Source of the DNA: Zafaria ginkgonis | GTDB taxonomy: Bacteria; Actinomycetota; Actinomycetes; Actinomycetales; Micrococcaceae | Assembly: GCF_039540195.1 (NCBI RefSeq) | Contig: NZ_BAABEO010000036.1 | Span: 28,325 to 92,324, forward strand | Direction: 5' to 3' | Length of the DNA stretch: 64,000 nt | Part shown: piece after piece, positions 8,417 through 16,488 of the stretch | How positions within the stretch are numbered: position 1 is the first letter of the stretch | How the letters are laid out: every line of letters begins with the position of its first letter | The notes under the pieces: generated by a model | Databases searched by the model: none | What the model was told of the DNA's origin: nothing | Seen by the model: the letters and a program-made list of their open reading frames with translations, nothing else | Translations under genes and position numbers: made by a program

Positions 8417-9286
8417 ATGGACGTTGGATTGCAGCTGGTGCTCTCCGCCTTAGCAGTGGGCGCCATCTATGGCTCCATGGGAATCGGCTACGTGGTGATC
8501 CACCGAATGACCGGAATGGTCAACTTCGCCCAGGGCGACATCGCCGTGGCCGGCGCCTTCGGAGCCGTCGTCGCCTCGGCGGTGATGCCCCCGCTGGCCG
8601 CCATCGCCGTCGGCGCTGTCACCGGTGCCGTTGCGAGCGTCCTCATGTACCACTTCGCGATCTTCCCGCTCCGTAAGCAGGGACTGCTGGTCCAGACGAT
8701 CGTGACGCTGGGCGTTGGCATCGTCATCCGCTCCATCCTCCAGCTGATCTTCGGCACCGGACCGCGCCAGTTCGCACCGATCACCTCCGGTGAACCGGTC
8801 AGCGTCCTCGGGGCCGCCCTGCCGCAACAAGCCCTATGGGTCATCGGCATCACGGTCGTGGCCTTTATCGCACTCGTGCTGTTCTTCGACCGCACCCTGA
8901 CCGGCAAGGCGCTCAGTGCCTGCGCCGTCAACAACTACGCCGCCGGCGTCGTGGGCATCAATCTCACCGTAATGGCAACCATCGCCTTCGCCGTCTCCGG
9001 CGCGGTCGCCGGGGGAGTGCTCGCCACCCAGGTCCCGACGTCGTTCATCACCGTCGGGGCGGGGTTCACACTGGGCCTCAAGGGCTTCATCGCCGCCATC
9101 CTGGGCGGCTTCGACAAGCTTGGCCTGACCCTTGCCGGCGGATTCCTCATCGCACTGGTGGAGAACGTCGCCGCCCGCGGTATCTCGACGGCCCACGCCG
9201 AGACCATCGTCTTCGCGCTGCTCATCGCCGTGCTCGTCCTGCGCCCCCAGGGCCTGACCCGAAAGGTGGTGGCCGACCGTGTCTAG
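8417..9286 (+). CDS. livH: Branched-chain amino acid-type ABC transporter permease, LivH-like
   Basis: 289 residues with eight or so hydrophobic helices and LivH landmarks: YGSMGIGYVVIHRMTGMVNFAQGD near the N-terminus and LGLKGFIAAILGGFDKLGL near residue 220, the coupling-helix region. The length is normal. It forms the membrane channel with the LivM half of the next protein. The stop overlaps the next start by 8 bp. The expected ligand is an amino acid-like or aromatic acid, judged only from family. Confidence 0.92.
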   Translation: MDVGLQLVLSALAVGAIYGSMGIGYVVIHRMTGMVNFAQGDIAVAGAFGAVVASAVMPPLAAIAVGAVTGAVASVLMYHFAIFPLRKQGLLVQTIVTLGVGIVIRSILQLIFGTGPRQFAPITSGEPVSVLGAALPQQALWVIGITVVAFIALVLFFDRTLTGKALSACAVNNYAAGVVGINLTVMATIAFAVSGAVAGGVLATQVPTSFITVGAGFTLGLKGFIAAILGGFDKLGLTLAGGFLIALVENVAARGISTAHAETIVFALLIAVLVLRPQGLTRKVVADRV

Positions 9287-11267
9287 GTTTGCCAAGACCC
9301 CGAGTGCTGAAACGACCGGACCCGCCCAGCGCGCAGCCGACAGGGCCCGCCCCCGAGCCCACGGACTCGGATGGCGCCATGGAGCAGGTGCCCTCATCTG
9401 GATCCTGGCCGTGATCGCGGCCGGACTCTGCCTGGCCCCCTACTGGCAGGGGATCGGCGCCAGCGTGGGCCTGATGGCACTGCTGGCTCTGGGCATGATC
9501 CTGGTGACCGGATATGCCGGACAGTTCTCTCTGGCGGTCGGCGCCTTCTACGGAATCGGGGCCTATGGCAGCGCCCTCCTGACTATGAACTTCGGCTGGG
9601 CCGGCCTCCTGGCCATCGTGGCCAGCGCCGCGGTCGCCGCGGTGGCCGCCTACCTTCTAGGCAGGCCGATCTTTCGCCTGCGTGGACACTTCCTGGCCAT
9701 GGCCACCCTCGCGCTGAGCGAGGTGTTCTTCCTGCTCGTCAACAACCTGGAAATTACCGGCGGCTCGTCCGGGCTTCCGCTGTCCGCCTTGAACGTTTTC
9801 GGGGTCGACCTCTTCGACACCGGCCAGCACTTCATCCTGAACTGGCTGATCGTCGGCCTGGTCCTCTGGGGCTGCCTCCGGCTCGCCGTGGGCCGCGAAG
9901 GCCGCGCACTGAAGGCCATCCGTGGCCACGAGGCTGCCGCCGCCTCCGCCGGGATCGACATCGGCTCGTCCAAGACCCGGGTCTTCATCGCCTCGGCCGT
10001 GATCAGCAGCTTGGCCGGATCCCTCTACGCGCACCAGGTCATGTACGTGAACCCGCCGCCCTTCGGCGTCGTGACGGCGATCGACGTCCTGGTGATCGCC
10101 GTGCTAGGCGGTATGCGGTCGCCGTGGGGGGCGATCATCGGCGCCGTTGTCCTGGAGTTCCTCCACCAGGGCATCGAGGGCGTGCTCACCCAGTTGCTCG
10201 GTTCGGCCGCGGTCGGTGCTGGCCAGACGCTCGTCCTGGGCTTCCTGCTCGTCGTGATCCTCATTCTCCGCCCCGACGGCATCGTCGGGGTCGTCGAGGC
10301 CGCCGCCCGGCGGCTGCGCCGGAACGGCCGGCCCACCGAACTGGGGGCCCCGCCAGAGGCCGAAGCGGAGTATGTCACGATGACCCAGGCCCGCGCCCGG
10401 GACGACGCCGAGCGGGCCGAGCAAGGACACGAAGCCGGGGGCGTCGTGCTCTCCGCCCGCGGACTGGTCAAGCGCTTCGGCGGCGTGACGGCGGTCAACG
10501 ACATCACCCTGGACATCCACGCGGGCGAGGTCCTGGCGGTCATCGGCCCCAACGGCGCCGGCAAGTCCACTCTGGTGAACCTGCTCTCGGGCAACCTGCT
10601 GCCCACGGCCGGGGCGGTGTCCATCGAAAACGAGGACTTCACCGGAAAACCCGCCCACGTGGTCGCCCGGCACGGCCTCAGCCGCTCGTTCCAGACCCCT
10701 TGCCTGTTCGAGGGCATGGACGTCCTGTCCACCGTCAAGGTCGGAGCGCACCTGCGCGGCCGCGTGGGAATGCTCCGTTCCTCGGTCCCGACCCGGGGGG
10801 CCTTGCGCGAGGAACGCGAGCTCGACCGGCTGGCCCATGCGGTGCTGGAGCGCCTGAGCCTGGGCCATTTGGCCGCCGAGGACGCAAAAAACCTCTCGCT
10901 GGGTCAGCAGAAGAAGATCGAGATCGCCCGGGCCCTGGTCGCGAACCCTAAGGTGTTGCTGCTCGACGAGCCGTGCGCGGGTCTGAACAAGGCGGAGAAG
11001 AAGTCGCTGCTGGTCCTGCTGCGCCAGCTCGGCCGGGAAGGCATTGCCGTCCTGGTGATCGAACACGACATGGAGTTCGTCATGGCCGCCGCCGACCGGG
11101 TCCACGTCGTCAACTTCGGCGCCACCCTCAAGGTGGGCGCGCCCGCCGAGGTCCAAGCCGACCAGTCCGTGATCGACGCCTATCTGGGCGTCCCTGCTAG
11201 CGAAACGACCCAACGCGCCCAGGCTCCGACCGCGGTCCAGGCCCTTGAAACGGAGGCTGTGCGATGA
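9279..11267 (+). CDS. Fused LivM permease - LivG ATPase
   Basis: 662 residues. About 1-345 are a LivM permease (GYAGQFSLAVGAFYGIGAYG; RLRGHFLAMATLALSEVF; AIRGHEAAAASAGIDI). A charged linker of about 40 residues leads to a LivG-type ATPase at about 385-630 with Walker A GPNGAGKST, signature LSLGQQKKIEIAR, Walker B VLLLDEPCAGL and the H-loop in VIEHDMEFV. In most bacteria these are two genes. The fusion fixes one ATPase to one permease half. It starts with GTG inside the LivH gene and overlaps LivF by 4 bp. Confidence 0.93.
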   Translation: MSRFAKTPSAETTGPAQRAADRARPRAHGLGWRHGAGALIWILAVIAAGLCLAPYWQGIGASVGLMALLALGMILVTGYAGQFSLAVGAFYGIGAYGSALLTMNFGWAGLLAIVASAAVAAVAAYLLGRPIFRLRGHFLAMATLALSEVFFLLVNNLEITGGSSGLPLSALNVFGVDLFDTGQHFILNWLIVGLVLWGCLRLAVGREGRALKAIRGHEAAAASAGIDIGSSKTRVFIASAVISSLAGSLYAHQVMYVNPPPFGVVTAIDVLVIAVLGGMRSPWGAIIGAVVLEFLHQGIEGVLTQLLGSAAVGAGQTLVLGFLLVVILILRPDGIVGVVEAAARRLRRNGRPTELGAPPEAEAEYVTMTQARARDDAERAEQGHEAGGVVLSARGLVKRFGGVTAVNDITLDIHAGEVLAVIGPNGAGKSTLVNLLSGNLLPTAGAVSIENEDFTGKPAHVVARHGLSRSFQTPCLFEGMDVLSTVKVGAHLRGRVGMLRSSVPTRGALREERELDRLAHAVLERLSLGHLAAEDAKNLSLGQQKKIEIARALVANPKVLLLDEPCAGLNKAEKKSLLVLLRQLGREGIAVLVIEHDMEFVMAAADRVHVVNFGATLKVGAPAEVQADQSVIDAYLGVPASETTQRAQAPTAVQALETEAVR

Positions 11268-12037
11268 GCCGGATGCTGGAAGTGGCCAACCTCGACTACT
11301 CCTACGGGCGCGCACAGGTGCTCTTCGACGTCTCCTTCGACGCCGACGAGGGAGAGATCGTCACCATCATCGGCCCAAATGGTGCCGGCAAGAGCACCCT
11401 GCTCAACGTCGTAGCCCGTTCCCACAGGCTGCGGCGCGGCACCATCAGGATTGGGGGCCAGGCGACGGACAGGCTCTCGCAGGCCGGCGTTGTGAAGATC
11501 GGCTGCGTGCTGGTTCCCGAGGGCCGCCAGGTCTTCTCGTCCCTGACGGTCCGGGACAACCTGGTGCTCGGCGGCTACGTGACCCGGCGCGACGGCGCCG
11601 CCAAGGCCACTGTCGAGCGCGTCTTCGACATCTTTCCCCGCCTTGCGGAGCGGTCGGACCAGTTGGCAGGAACACTGAGTGGCGGCGAGCAGCAGATGCT
11701 GGCCATCGGGCGGGCCATGCTGAGCCGGCCTAAGGTCATGCTGCTGGACGAGCCCAGTCTCGGCCTCGCGCCGCAGATGACCGCGCGGATCATGGACGTT
11801 CTCGGCGAGCTGCGCCGCGAATCCGGGCTCACGATCGTCCTTGTCGAGCAGAATGCGCACGCGGCCCTGGGCCTGGCCGACCGCGGCTACCTCATGAGCG
11901 GCGGGAGGATGCTGGCCTCCGGCACTTCGGCGGAGCTGAAGGCAGACAAGATAGTCCAGCAGGTCTATCTTGGCGCCTCCGCGGAACCGGAACCCGAGAG
12001 AGCTAGCCCCGGCACCGCCATTTCGGCCACCCCGTAG
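11264..12037 (+). CDS. livF: ABC transporter ATP-binding protein, LivF-like
   Basis: 257 residues with Walker A GPNGAGKST near 42, the Q-loop region VPEGRQVFSSLTV characteristic of LivF, signature LSGGEQQMLAIGRAM, Walker B VMLLDEPSLGL and the switch His replaced by Q in VLVEQNAHAAL, as is normal for LivF. It is the last gene of the permease operon, starts in the ATGA overlap with the fused LivM-LivG gene and pairs with that protein's ATPase domain. Confidence 0.94.
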   Translation: MSRMLEVANLDYSYGRAQVLFDVSFDADEGEIVTIIGPNGAGKSTLLNVVARSHRLRRGTIRIGGQATDRLSQAGVVKIGCVLVPEGRQVFSSLTVRDNLVLGGYVTRRDGAAKATVERVFDIFPRLAERSDQLAGTLSGGEQQMLAIGRAMLSRPKVMLLDEPSLGLAPQMTARIMDVLGELRRESGLTIVLVEQNAHAALGLADRGYLMSGGRMLASGTSAELKADKIVQQVYLGASAEPEPERASPGTAISATP

Positions 12038-12051
12038 CGGTTCAACCACCG

Positions 12052-12102
12052 GCAGAGCCGGCTCCTTCGCGCCACGCACGGACGCGGAGAAGCCGGCTCT
12101 GC
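12052..12102 (+). terminator. Inverted repeat after livF
   Basis: GCAGAGCCGGCT (12052-12063) and AGCCGGCTCTGC (12091-12102) are a perfect 12-bp inverted repeat with a 27-nt loop, 14 bp past the livF stop. There is no T-run. It probably ends the Liv operon. Confidence 0.6.
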
Positions 12103-12224
12103 GGCGTGTGGCGCAGGAGGTGCCCTGGTGGCGGCTGCGCGTGCCGGGCCAAGCTTCCGGTTTCCCCTCGCGCCGGCCCGCCGCCTGAAGCAGTCCCTTG
12201 CACCATGATCCGCGTCATACTAAG

Positions 12225-12250
12225 CTTTCGAACGAACGCTTGTTCGTAAC
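12225..12250 (+). promoter_or_regulatory. Shared operator (site C) before the CoA-pathway operon
   Basis: AACGAACGCTTGTT (12231-12244) lies within the near-palindrome GAACGAACGCTTGTTC (12230-12245). CTTTCG precedes it and TAACGT follows, in the same geometry as site B. It is about 150 bp upstream of the FAH-family gene at 12391. Confidence 0.65.
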
Positions 12251-12390
12251 GTGTTGATGTCAGTTTGGACGGCCAATCCGCCGTCCCAACGTCCGATTGA
12301 GGAGTGAGTAGTGCGAACAGTTGGCGAGGGGACGAAACCCGACCACCGCGGCACGGAAGAAACCCACATCATGTGCAGGGGGCGGGCGGC

Positions 12391-13212
12391 ATGAGGCTGG
12401 CAACGGTCCGCGTCGACGGCGGGACAGCGGCGGCGGTGGAGATGGAGGGACAGCTGATGCTGCTGCCGTTCGAGGACGTCGGGGAGTGGCTGCGCGCCGG
12501 CTCGCCGGAACCGGGGCTGTACGACGGCAGCGACCGGCTTCCGCTCGAGGATGCGGACTTCGCGCCCCTGGTCACCGCCCCGGGAAAGATCGTGTGCGTG
12601 GGTCTGAACTACCGCGAGCACATCTTGGAGATGGGGCGCGAATTGCCCACCCACCCGACGCTCTTCGCCAAGTTCGCCGACGCCCTCGTCGGGGCCAACG
12701 ACTCGATTGTGCTGCCGCCGGGATCCGATGCCGTCGACTGGGAGGCCGAACTCGCCGTCGTCATCGGACGCACGGTGCGCCGGGCCACGGAGGAGGAGGC
12801 CTCCGCCGCTATCGCCGGCTTCACCGTCGCCAACGACATTTCCGCCCGCGACTTCCAGCGCCGAACGCCCGAGTGGCTGCAGGGCAAGACGTTCGATGCA
12901 ACCACGCCGCTGGGCCCGTTCCTGCTCACTGCGGACCAGGCCGGCACCGCCCCGGACCTGCTGCTCGAATGCGCCGTCGACGGCGCCACCAAGCAGAAGT
13001 CCGGCACCGCCGACCTGGTCTTCGGCCCCGTGGACCTCATCCGCTACATCTCAGCCATTACCACCCTGCACCCGGGCGACGTCATCCTCACCGGAACCCC
13101 GGGTGGGGTCGGCGACGGGCGGGACCCGAAGGAATTCCTGGGTGACGGCAGCACCGTCACCACCTCCATCTCCGGCATCGGCGCATGCCGCAACACCTGC
13201 ACCGTGCGCTGA
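12391..13212 (+). CDS. Fumarylacetoacetate hydrolase (FAH)-family protein, first copy
   Basis: 273 residues. The catalytic FAH domain (about 70-270) carries KIVCVGLNYREHILEMG, the metal-binding acidic cluster (DWEAELAVVIG, then NDIS) and the closing TPGGVG. The family includes acylpyruvases, HpaG-type decarboxylase/isomerases and 2-oxo-hepta-diene-dioate hydratases, all acting on ring-cleavage products. ATG 12391 is chosen because the conserved RLATVRVDGG begins there; upstream codons read as nonsense. A close paralogue is at 43606, sharing the EHILEMGRELP segment. It heads a five-gene operon with CoA enzymes, so it may act on a dicarboxylic keto acid before activation. Confidence 0.88.
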   Translation: MRLATVRVDGGTAAAVEMEGQLMLLPFEDVGEWLRAGSPEPGLYDGSDRLPLEDADFAPLVTAPGKIVCVGLNYREHILEMGRELPTHPTLFAKFADALVGANDSIVLPPGSDAVDWEAELAVVIGRTVRRATEEEASAAIAGFTVANDISARDFQRRTPEWLQGKTFDATTPLGPFLLTADQAGTAPDLLLECAVDGATKQKSGTADLVFGPVDLIRYISAITTLHPGDVILTGTPGGVGDGRDPKEFLGDGSTVTTSISGIGACRNTCTVR

Positions 13213-13240
13213 GCGTCGGCGCCTAGCACGAAGGACACCC

Positions 13241-14995
13241 ATGTTCACTAAGATCCTCATTGCCAACCGCGGCGAAATCGCCGTGCGCGTGGCCCGCAGC
13301 TGCCGTTCCCTGGGCATCGAGTCCGTGGCGGTCCATTCCAGCGCCGACGCCGGATCCCTGCACGTGCGCGTCGCCGACGCCGCGGTTGACCTGGGGGAGG
13401 GGCCGGCCAGCGAGAACTACCTGAACATCGGGAAGATCATCGCCGCGGCCGTGGAGTCCGGCGCCCAGGCTATCCACCCGGGCTACGGCTTCCTCTCGGA
13501 AAACGCCGCCTTCGCCGAAGCCGTGGCCGCTGCCGGGCTGGCGTTCATCGGTCCCTCGGCCCATGCCATAACCACGATGGGCGGCAAGGTCGCCGCCCGC
13601 GAGGTCGCCGTGAACGCTCAAGTGCCGCTGGCTCCGGGGTCCAACGGGGCCATCGCCAGCGCTGCCGTGGTTGAGGCCTTCGGGGCCGAACACGGCTACC
13701 CGGTGCTGGTGAAGGCCTCCGCCGGCGGCGGCGGACGCGGCATGCGCCGCATCGATTCGGCCGACCAGGCGCAGGAGGCCTTCGACGCCGCGGTGCGCGA
13801 GGCGACCGCGGCCTTCGGCAACGGCGAGGTCTACCTCGAGCGGTATCTCACCCACGCCCGCCACGTCGAGGTGCAGGTCTTCGCCGACTCCCACGGCAAC
13901 ACCGTCTACGTCGGCGACCGCGACTGCTCGGTCCAGCGCCGCCACCAGAAGCTCGTGGAGGAGTCCCCGGCACCCGGGTTGTCCGACGCGCTGCGCCGGT
14001 CCATGGGCGAATCCGCCGTCCGCCTCGCCCGCGAGGTCGGCTACGTCGGTGCCGGAACCGTCGAGTTCCTCGTCGAGGACGAGAAGTTCTACTTCCTGGA
14101 GATGAACACGCGCATCCAGGTGGAGCACCCGGTCACGGAAATGGTCCACGGGGTGGACCTCATCGCGGAGCAGATCCGCGTCGCCGCGGGAGAGAGGCTC
14201 TCCATCCTGGACAACCTGGCTCCCAAGGGCGCGGCCATCGAGGCCCGCATCAACGCCGAGGACGTCGCCGAGGGGAAGTTCCTCCCGGCGCCGGGCCCGG
14301 TGGACGTGCTCGAGGCGCCTGAAGGCGAGGGCTTGCGGTTCGACGGCGGCTACGTCTCCGGAGACATCGTGCTTCCGTACTACGACAGCCTCATCGGCAA
14401 GCTCATCGCCTACGGCCCGGACCGGGAGACCGCCATCGAGCGGTTGCTGGACGGGCTGGACCGACTCAAGATCGAGGGTGTCCCGACCACCGCCCCGGCC
14501 GCCAAAACCATCGTGTCCCACCCGGATTTCCGCCAGGTGCGCTTCAGCACCCTGTGGCTGGAGGAAACCGTCGACTTCACCGAGGAAGAACCCGCGGACC
14601 GCTCCACCGTGGAGGTGGGGGGACGCTTCTATATCATCCCCACGTTTAGCGACTACGGCACCGGCGCAGGGTACGGCGCAGCGGCGCCGGCGGCACCGGC
14701 GGCGGACACCGCAAGCGCCGCCGGCGGCCGTACACGGCAGGCACGGGCCAAGCGCGAGGCCGTCAGCGACGGCACCGTCAAGGCGCCGATGCAGGGCACC
14801 ATCGTGAAAATCAACGTTGCTCCCGGCCAGCGGGTGGAGAAGGGCGAGGTGCTCTTCGTCCTGGAAGCCATGAAGATGGAGAACCCCATCCCCGCCCCCG
14901 TCTCCGGGGTTGTCGGCGACATTGACGCCACCATCGGCCACTCCCTGGCCGCCGGCACCCTGCTCACCAAGATCACCGAGGAGGCCGCGGCATGA
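13241..14995 (+). CDS. Acyl-CoA carboxylase alpha subunit (biotin carboxylase + biotin carrier)
   Basis: 584 residues. Biotin carboxylase (1-450): KILIANRGEIAVRV at the start, ATP-grasp glycine loop ASAGGGGRGM, and EMNTRIQVEHPVTE. After an Ala-rich linker (about 475-510) comes a biotin carrier domain with EAMKMEN; biotin should sit on K545. This is the alpha subunit of actinobacterial acetyl-/propionyl-CoA carboxylases. No carboxyltransferase beta subunit is in the window, so it must use one encoded elsewhere. Start ATG 13241 follows GAAGGA, and homologues also begin with MFTKILIANRGE. It overlaps the lyase gene by 4 bp. It likely handles the propionyl- or acetyl-CoA leaving the pathway. Confidence 0.94.
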   Translation: MFTKILIANRGEIAVRVARSCRSLGIESVAVHSSADAGSLHVRVADAAVDLGEGPASENYLNIGKIIAAAVESGAQAIHPGYGFLSENAAFAEAVAAAGLAFIGPSAHAITTMGGKVAAREVAVNAQVPLAPGSNGAIASAAVVEAFGAEHGYPVLVKASAGGGGRGMRRIDSADQAQEAFDAAVREATAAFGNGEVYLERYLTHARHVEVQVFADSHGNTVYVGDRDCSVQRRHQKLVEESPAPGLSDALRRSMGESAVRLAREVGYVGAGTVEFLVEDEKFYFLEMNTRIQVEHPVTEMVHGVDLIAEQIRVAAGERLSILDNLAPKGAAIEARINAEDVAEGKFLPAPGPVDVLEAPEGEGLRFDGGYVSGDIVLPYYDSLIGKLIAYGPDRETAIERLLDGLDRLKIEGVPTTAPAAKTIVSHPDFRQVRFSTLWLEETVDFTEEEPADRSTVEVGGRFYIIPTFSDYGTGAGYGAAAPAAPAADTASAAGGRTRQARAKREAVSDGTVKAPMQGTIVKINVAPGQRVEKGEVLFVLEAMKMENPIPAPVSGVVGDIDATIGHSLAAGTLLTKITEEAAA

Positions 14996-15858
14996 AACCC
15001 TACCGCTCGCTGCTGTTCGTTCCCGGCCACAAGCGGGACTGGATCGACAAGGCCCTCGCCTCCGACGCCGACGCCGTCATCATCGACCTCGAGGACTCCG
15101 TTCCGCCGCAGGAGAAGGAACTGGCTCGGGCCAACGCCCGCGACGCGCTGGAGGCCCACGATGGCACCAAGGGCATCCTCATCCGCCCCAACGCCCTAGA
15201 CACCGCGTTCTTCGGCCGCGACGTCGCCGAGGTGACGCACCGGAACCTCACCGCGTTCCTGCTGCCCAAGCTCTTCTCCCGGGATGACGTGGTCCGCTTC
15301 GACGCCCTGGTCACCGCGGCCGAATTGGACCACGGCCTCGACCGCGGAACCGTGGAACTGGTCCCCTCGCTGGAGACAGCCGCGTCCATCAGCAAGGTCG
15401 ACGAGATCCTCGCCGGCCCCCGCGTGGGCGGCGTGATGGCAGCGGCGGCCAAGGACGCCGATGTCTCCCGCGAGGTGGGCTTCCGCTGGACCGCCGAAGG
15501 CCTGGAAACCCTCTACCTGCGCAGCAAGGTGGTCGTCGCGGCCCGGGCCGCCGGGATTCGCACCATCGTGCTGGGCCTGTGGCAGGAGGTCCGGAACCTG
15601 GAGGGCATGCGCCGCTTCGCGCAGGACAACAGCGGACTCGGCTACACGGGCCAGGTGCTGATCCACCCGTCCCACGCCCCCGTCGCCAACGAGGAATACG
15701 GGCTCACCGAGACGCTGCGCGACTACTACGCCGGACTCATCGAGGCCTTCGAAGACGGCCAGCGCAACGGTCACGGGGCGGTGTCCTACCGCGGCGACCA
15801 CATCGATCTGGCCCACGCCAACCACGCCCGCGAGGCGCTGGCGCTGGCCCGCAACTGA
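14992..15858 (+). CDS. HpcH/HpaI-CitE family lyase (malyl-CoA / citryl-CoA lyase-like)
   Basis: 288 residues, TIM-barrel. RSLLFVPGHKRDWIDKAL and DAVIIDLEDSVPPQEK are CitE-type substrate and metal segments, with Glu in VPSLETAASI as a metal ligand. The usual GxxDL loop is VMAAAAKDADVS here, so specificity may differ from textbook CitE. There are no citrate lyase alpha or gamma genes nearby, and together with the following MaoC gene this suggests cleavage of a 3-hydroxyacyl-CoA such as (methyl)malyl-CoA to glyoxylate plus an acyl-CoA. It overlaps the carboxylase gene by 4 bp. Confidence 0.87.
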   Translation: MKPYRSLLFVPGHKRDWIDKALASDADAVIIDLEDSVPPQEKELARANARDALEAHDGTKGILIRPNALDTAFFGRDVAEVTHRNLTAFLLPKLFSRDDVVRFDALVTAAELDHGLDRGTVELVPSLETAASISKVDEILAGPRVGGVMAAAAKDADVSREVGFRWTAEGLETLYLRSKVVVAARAAGIRTIVLGLWQEVRNLEGMRRFAQDNSGLGYTGQVLIHPSHAPVANEEYGLTETLRDYYAGLIEAFEDGQRNGHGAVSYRGDHIDLAHANHAREALALARN

Positions 15859-15883
15859 CAGCACCACCGAAAGGAGGCCGACC

Positions 15884-16363
15884 ATGGCCGGCATGTACTA
15901 CGAGGACTTCACCATCGGCGAGGTCATCAAGCACGAAGTGACCCGCACAGTCACCGAAACCGACAACCTGCTCATTACGACGCTCACCATGAACGTCCAG
16001 CCCCTGCACCTGGACGCGGAGTTTGCCAAGGACAGCATCTTCGGGCGGCAGATCGTCAACAGCATCTTCACCCTCGGCGTCGTCACGGGCATCCCGGTGC
16101 AGGAGACCACCTTGGGCACCACGCTCGGCAACCTGGGCTTCCGCGAGATCGAGTTCCCGAAGCCGGTCTTTTTCGGCGACACCCTGCGGGTGGAGACCGA
16201 GGCGCTGGACAAGCGCGAGTCGAAGTCCCGCCCGGACACCGGGATCGTGGGCATCGAGCACCGCGGCTACAACCAGAACAACGAACTCGTCTGCGTGGTG
16301 CGCCGCACAGCCCTGATGAAGCGACACGCGGCAGCCGCGGTCGCCGCGACGACGTCCCATTAG
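15884..16363 (+). CDS. MaoC-like hot-dog hydratase/dehydratase
   Basis: 159 residues after an ideal AAAGGAGG site. The MaoC hydratase segment reads TTLTMNVQPLHLDAEFAKDSIFGRQIVNS; the usual catalytic D-x-N-P-x-H is N-V-Q-P-L-H here, with His kept and Asp replaced by Asn, as I recall for MaoC proteins encoded beside CitE. The likely role is reversible hydration of an enoyl-CoA such as mesaconyl-CoA, giving the substrate for the lyase encoded just upstream. The alternative is a thioesterase-like hot-dog protein. Confidence 0.85.
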   Translation: MAGMYYEDFTIGEVIKHEVTRTVTETDNLLITTLTMNVQPLHLDAEFAKDSIFGRQIVNSIFTLGVVTGIPVQETTLGTTLGNLGFREIEFPKPVFFGDTLRVETEALDKRESKSRPDTGIVGIEHRGYNQNNELVCVVRRTALMKRHAAAAVAATTSH

Positions 16364-16488
16364 GACACACGGCACCAGCCTTCGCTTAAAAACGGGCCGG
16401 CCATACCATGTTCGGAACGCCCCGGAAGGGGCCGCCCCCCGTGGACGGGCCGGACGGATCCACCACCAGACGATATACAGGAGCAAAC

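Noticed and set aside
12707..13240. N-terminal extension of the acyl-CoA carboxylase alpha subunit
   Set aside because: It overlaps the FAH gene in another frame and is Pro/Ser/Arg-rich; homologues start at MFTKILIANRGE.
13223..14941. Long open frame on the minus strand opposite the acyl-CoA carboxylase gene
   Set aside because: Antisense shadow caused by high GC and strong third-position bias; the plus strand encodes a complete biotin carboxylase with biotin site.
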